Assembly (NCBI GenBank): GCA_945861845.1
Contig: CAMAWS010000234.1
Span: forward strand, 1 to 5,924
Direction: 5' to 3'
DNA length: 5,924 bases
DNA from: Candidatus Sulfopaludibacter sp. SbA3
Lineage (GTDB): Bacteria > Acidobacteriota > Terriglobia > 20CM-2-55-15
Of the stretch, positions 5,251 to 5,924 are shown one piece after another. How positions within the stretch are numbered: position 1 is the stretch's first letter; each line of letters starts with the position of its first letter. The position numbers were made by a program, and so were the translations under genes. The notes under the pieces are model-generated. The model did no database searches. It was not told the DNA's origin and worked only from the letters and a program-made list of their open reading frames with translations.

Positions 5251-5924
5251 GGACTGCTTCGTTTTGCGACGGCCGGCAGCGTGGACGACGGGAAATCCAC
5301 GCTGATCGGACGCCTGCTGGTAGACACTCGCGGCGTCTATGACGATCAGGTCGACGCGGCGCAGAGAGACAATGAACGCCGGGGCGGCAAAGGCATCGAC
5401 TTTGCGCTGCTTACGGACGGCTTGAAGGCCGAGCGCGAGCAAGGAATCACCATCGACGTCGCATACCGCTATTTCGCGACCAGCCGCCGTAAGTTCATTA
5501 TTGCCGACGCGCCAGGCCATGAACAGTACACGCGCAACATGGTCACCGGCGCGAGCTCCGCGGACCTCATGCTTCTGCTGGTGGATGCGCGGTACGGGCT
5601 CACGACTCAGTCGCGCCGTCATTCCTACATTGCCTACCTGCTCGGTATCCGTCATTTCATAGTGGCAATCAACAAGATGGACTTGATGGGCTACGACGAA
5701 GCCGTGTATCAGAAGGTTTCCGGCGAATTCATGGATTTCCTGAGGAAGATCGGTGGATCTCCAGACGTGAGGTGCATTCCGATTTCCGCGCTGGCCGGCG
5801 ATATGGTCGTCACACGCGGTGACCACATGAAGTGGTACAAAGGCGAAACCGTGCTTGAGACGCTGGAAGACGTCCCGGTGGAAGTCAGCGGCAAAAGGGA
5901 GGGGTTCCGCTTCCCTGTTCAGAT
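5224..5924 (+). CDS. cysN: Sulfate adenylyltransferase subunit 1 (GTPase), 3' end cut by window edge
   Basis: CysN is the translation-factor-like GTPase that drives CysD. Some 233 residues are visible. Numbered from TTG 5224, the P-loop is GSVDDGKST (18-26), switch [14 protein letters not shown] starts at D95, and the guanine-specificity motif NKMD is at 150-153. [20 protein letters not shown] between them is the CysN/NodQ switch I region. The frame has no ATG until 5539, which would delete the P-loop and switch I, and the only in-frame GTG (5281) would cut the P-loop in half. Initiation therefore must be at one of the TTG codons 5224, 5233 or 5242. The first has the best-placed Shine-Dalgarno and overlaps the cysD stop. 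The N-terminus before the P-loop is short (17 residues, LSG repeats), whereas many CysN proteins carry 25-30. Whether a CysC kinase domain is fused at the far end cannot be seen. Confidence 0.94.
   Translation, partial: MSGLSGLSGGLLRFATAGSVDDGKSTLIGRLLVDTRGVYDDQVDAAQRDNERRGGKGIDFALLTDGLKAEREQGITIDVAYRYFATSRRKFIIADAPGHEQYTRNMVTGASSADLMLLLVDARYGLTTQSRRHSYIAYLLGIRHFIVAINKMDLMGYDEAVYQKVSGEFMDFLRKIGGSPDVRCIPISALAGDMVVTRGDHMKWYKGETVLETLEDVPVEVSGKREGFRFPVQ

Noticed and set aside
5179..5826. 215-codon minus-strand open frame opposite cysN
   Set aside because: The sense strand carries a complete G-domain motif set, so this is a shadow.

Overview
The window looks like chromosomal DNA from a moderately high-GC, free-living bacterium. 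An Acidobacteriota or similar soil lineage is my best guess. It rests on recall of this type of CACGGGGCT-GA-AGCCCCGTG intergenic repeat, on the cysH-cysD-cysN gene order with an Fe-S type APS reductase, and on protein flavour; no search was run. Both ends cut through genes: glycogen phosphorylase on the left and CysN on the right.

Layout. (1) 2-2383, + strand: nearly all of glycogen phosphorylase (glgP), lacking only a short N-terminal piece. (2) 2384-3535: a low-density interval of about 1.15 kb. It holds an inverted pair of REP-like palindromes (2454-2558) and a lone VapB-type antitoxin gene on the minus strand (2666-2875) with no toxin gene beside it. It also holds an unassigned stretch (2876-3203) and the remains of a second toxin-antitoxin pair: a broken DUF433 antitoxin followed by a DUF5615 PIN-like toxin cut off after about 20 recognisable residues. 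This interval reads as a site of gene gain and decay between two housekeeping loci. (3) 3536-5924, + strand: a near-consensus sigma70-type promoter followed by the assimilatory sulfate genes cysH, cysD and cysN. They are tightly coupled: cysH/cysD overlap by 26 nt and cysD/cysN by 4 nt.

How the genes work together. CysD and CysN form the GTP-driven ATP sulfurylase that makes adenosine 5'-phosphosulfate (APS). CysH, with the full [4Fe-4S] cysteine set, is expected to reduce APS directly to sulfite, so no APS kinase is needed for this route. GlgP is functionally unrelated and mobilises storage glucan to glucose-1-phosphate.

Most interesting points. The CysD protein has exactly four cysteines, arranged as CC (121-122) and CxxC (261, 264). 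These lie at the positions homologous to the [4Fe-4S] ligands of its relative APS reductase, encoded next door, whereas E. coli CysD as I recall it has HT and a WPL tripeptide there. This suggests a possible iron-sulfur ATP sulfurylase subunit. Second, cysN has no usable ATG. It appears to start at TTG inside a three-copy 9-bp tandem repeat in which every copy supplies an in-frame TTG.
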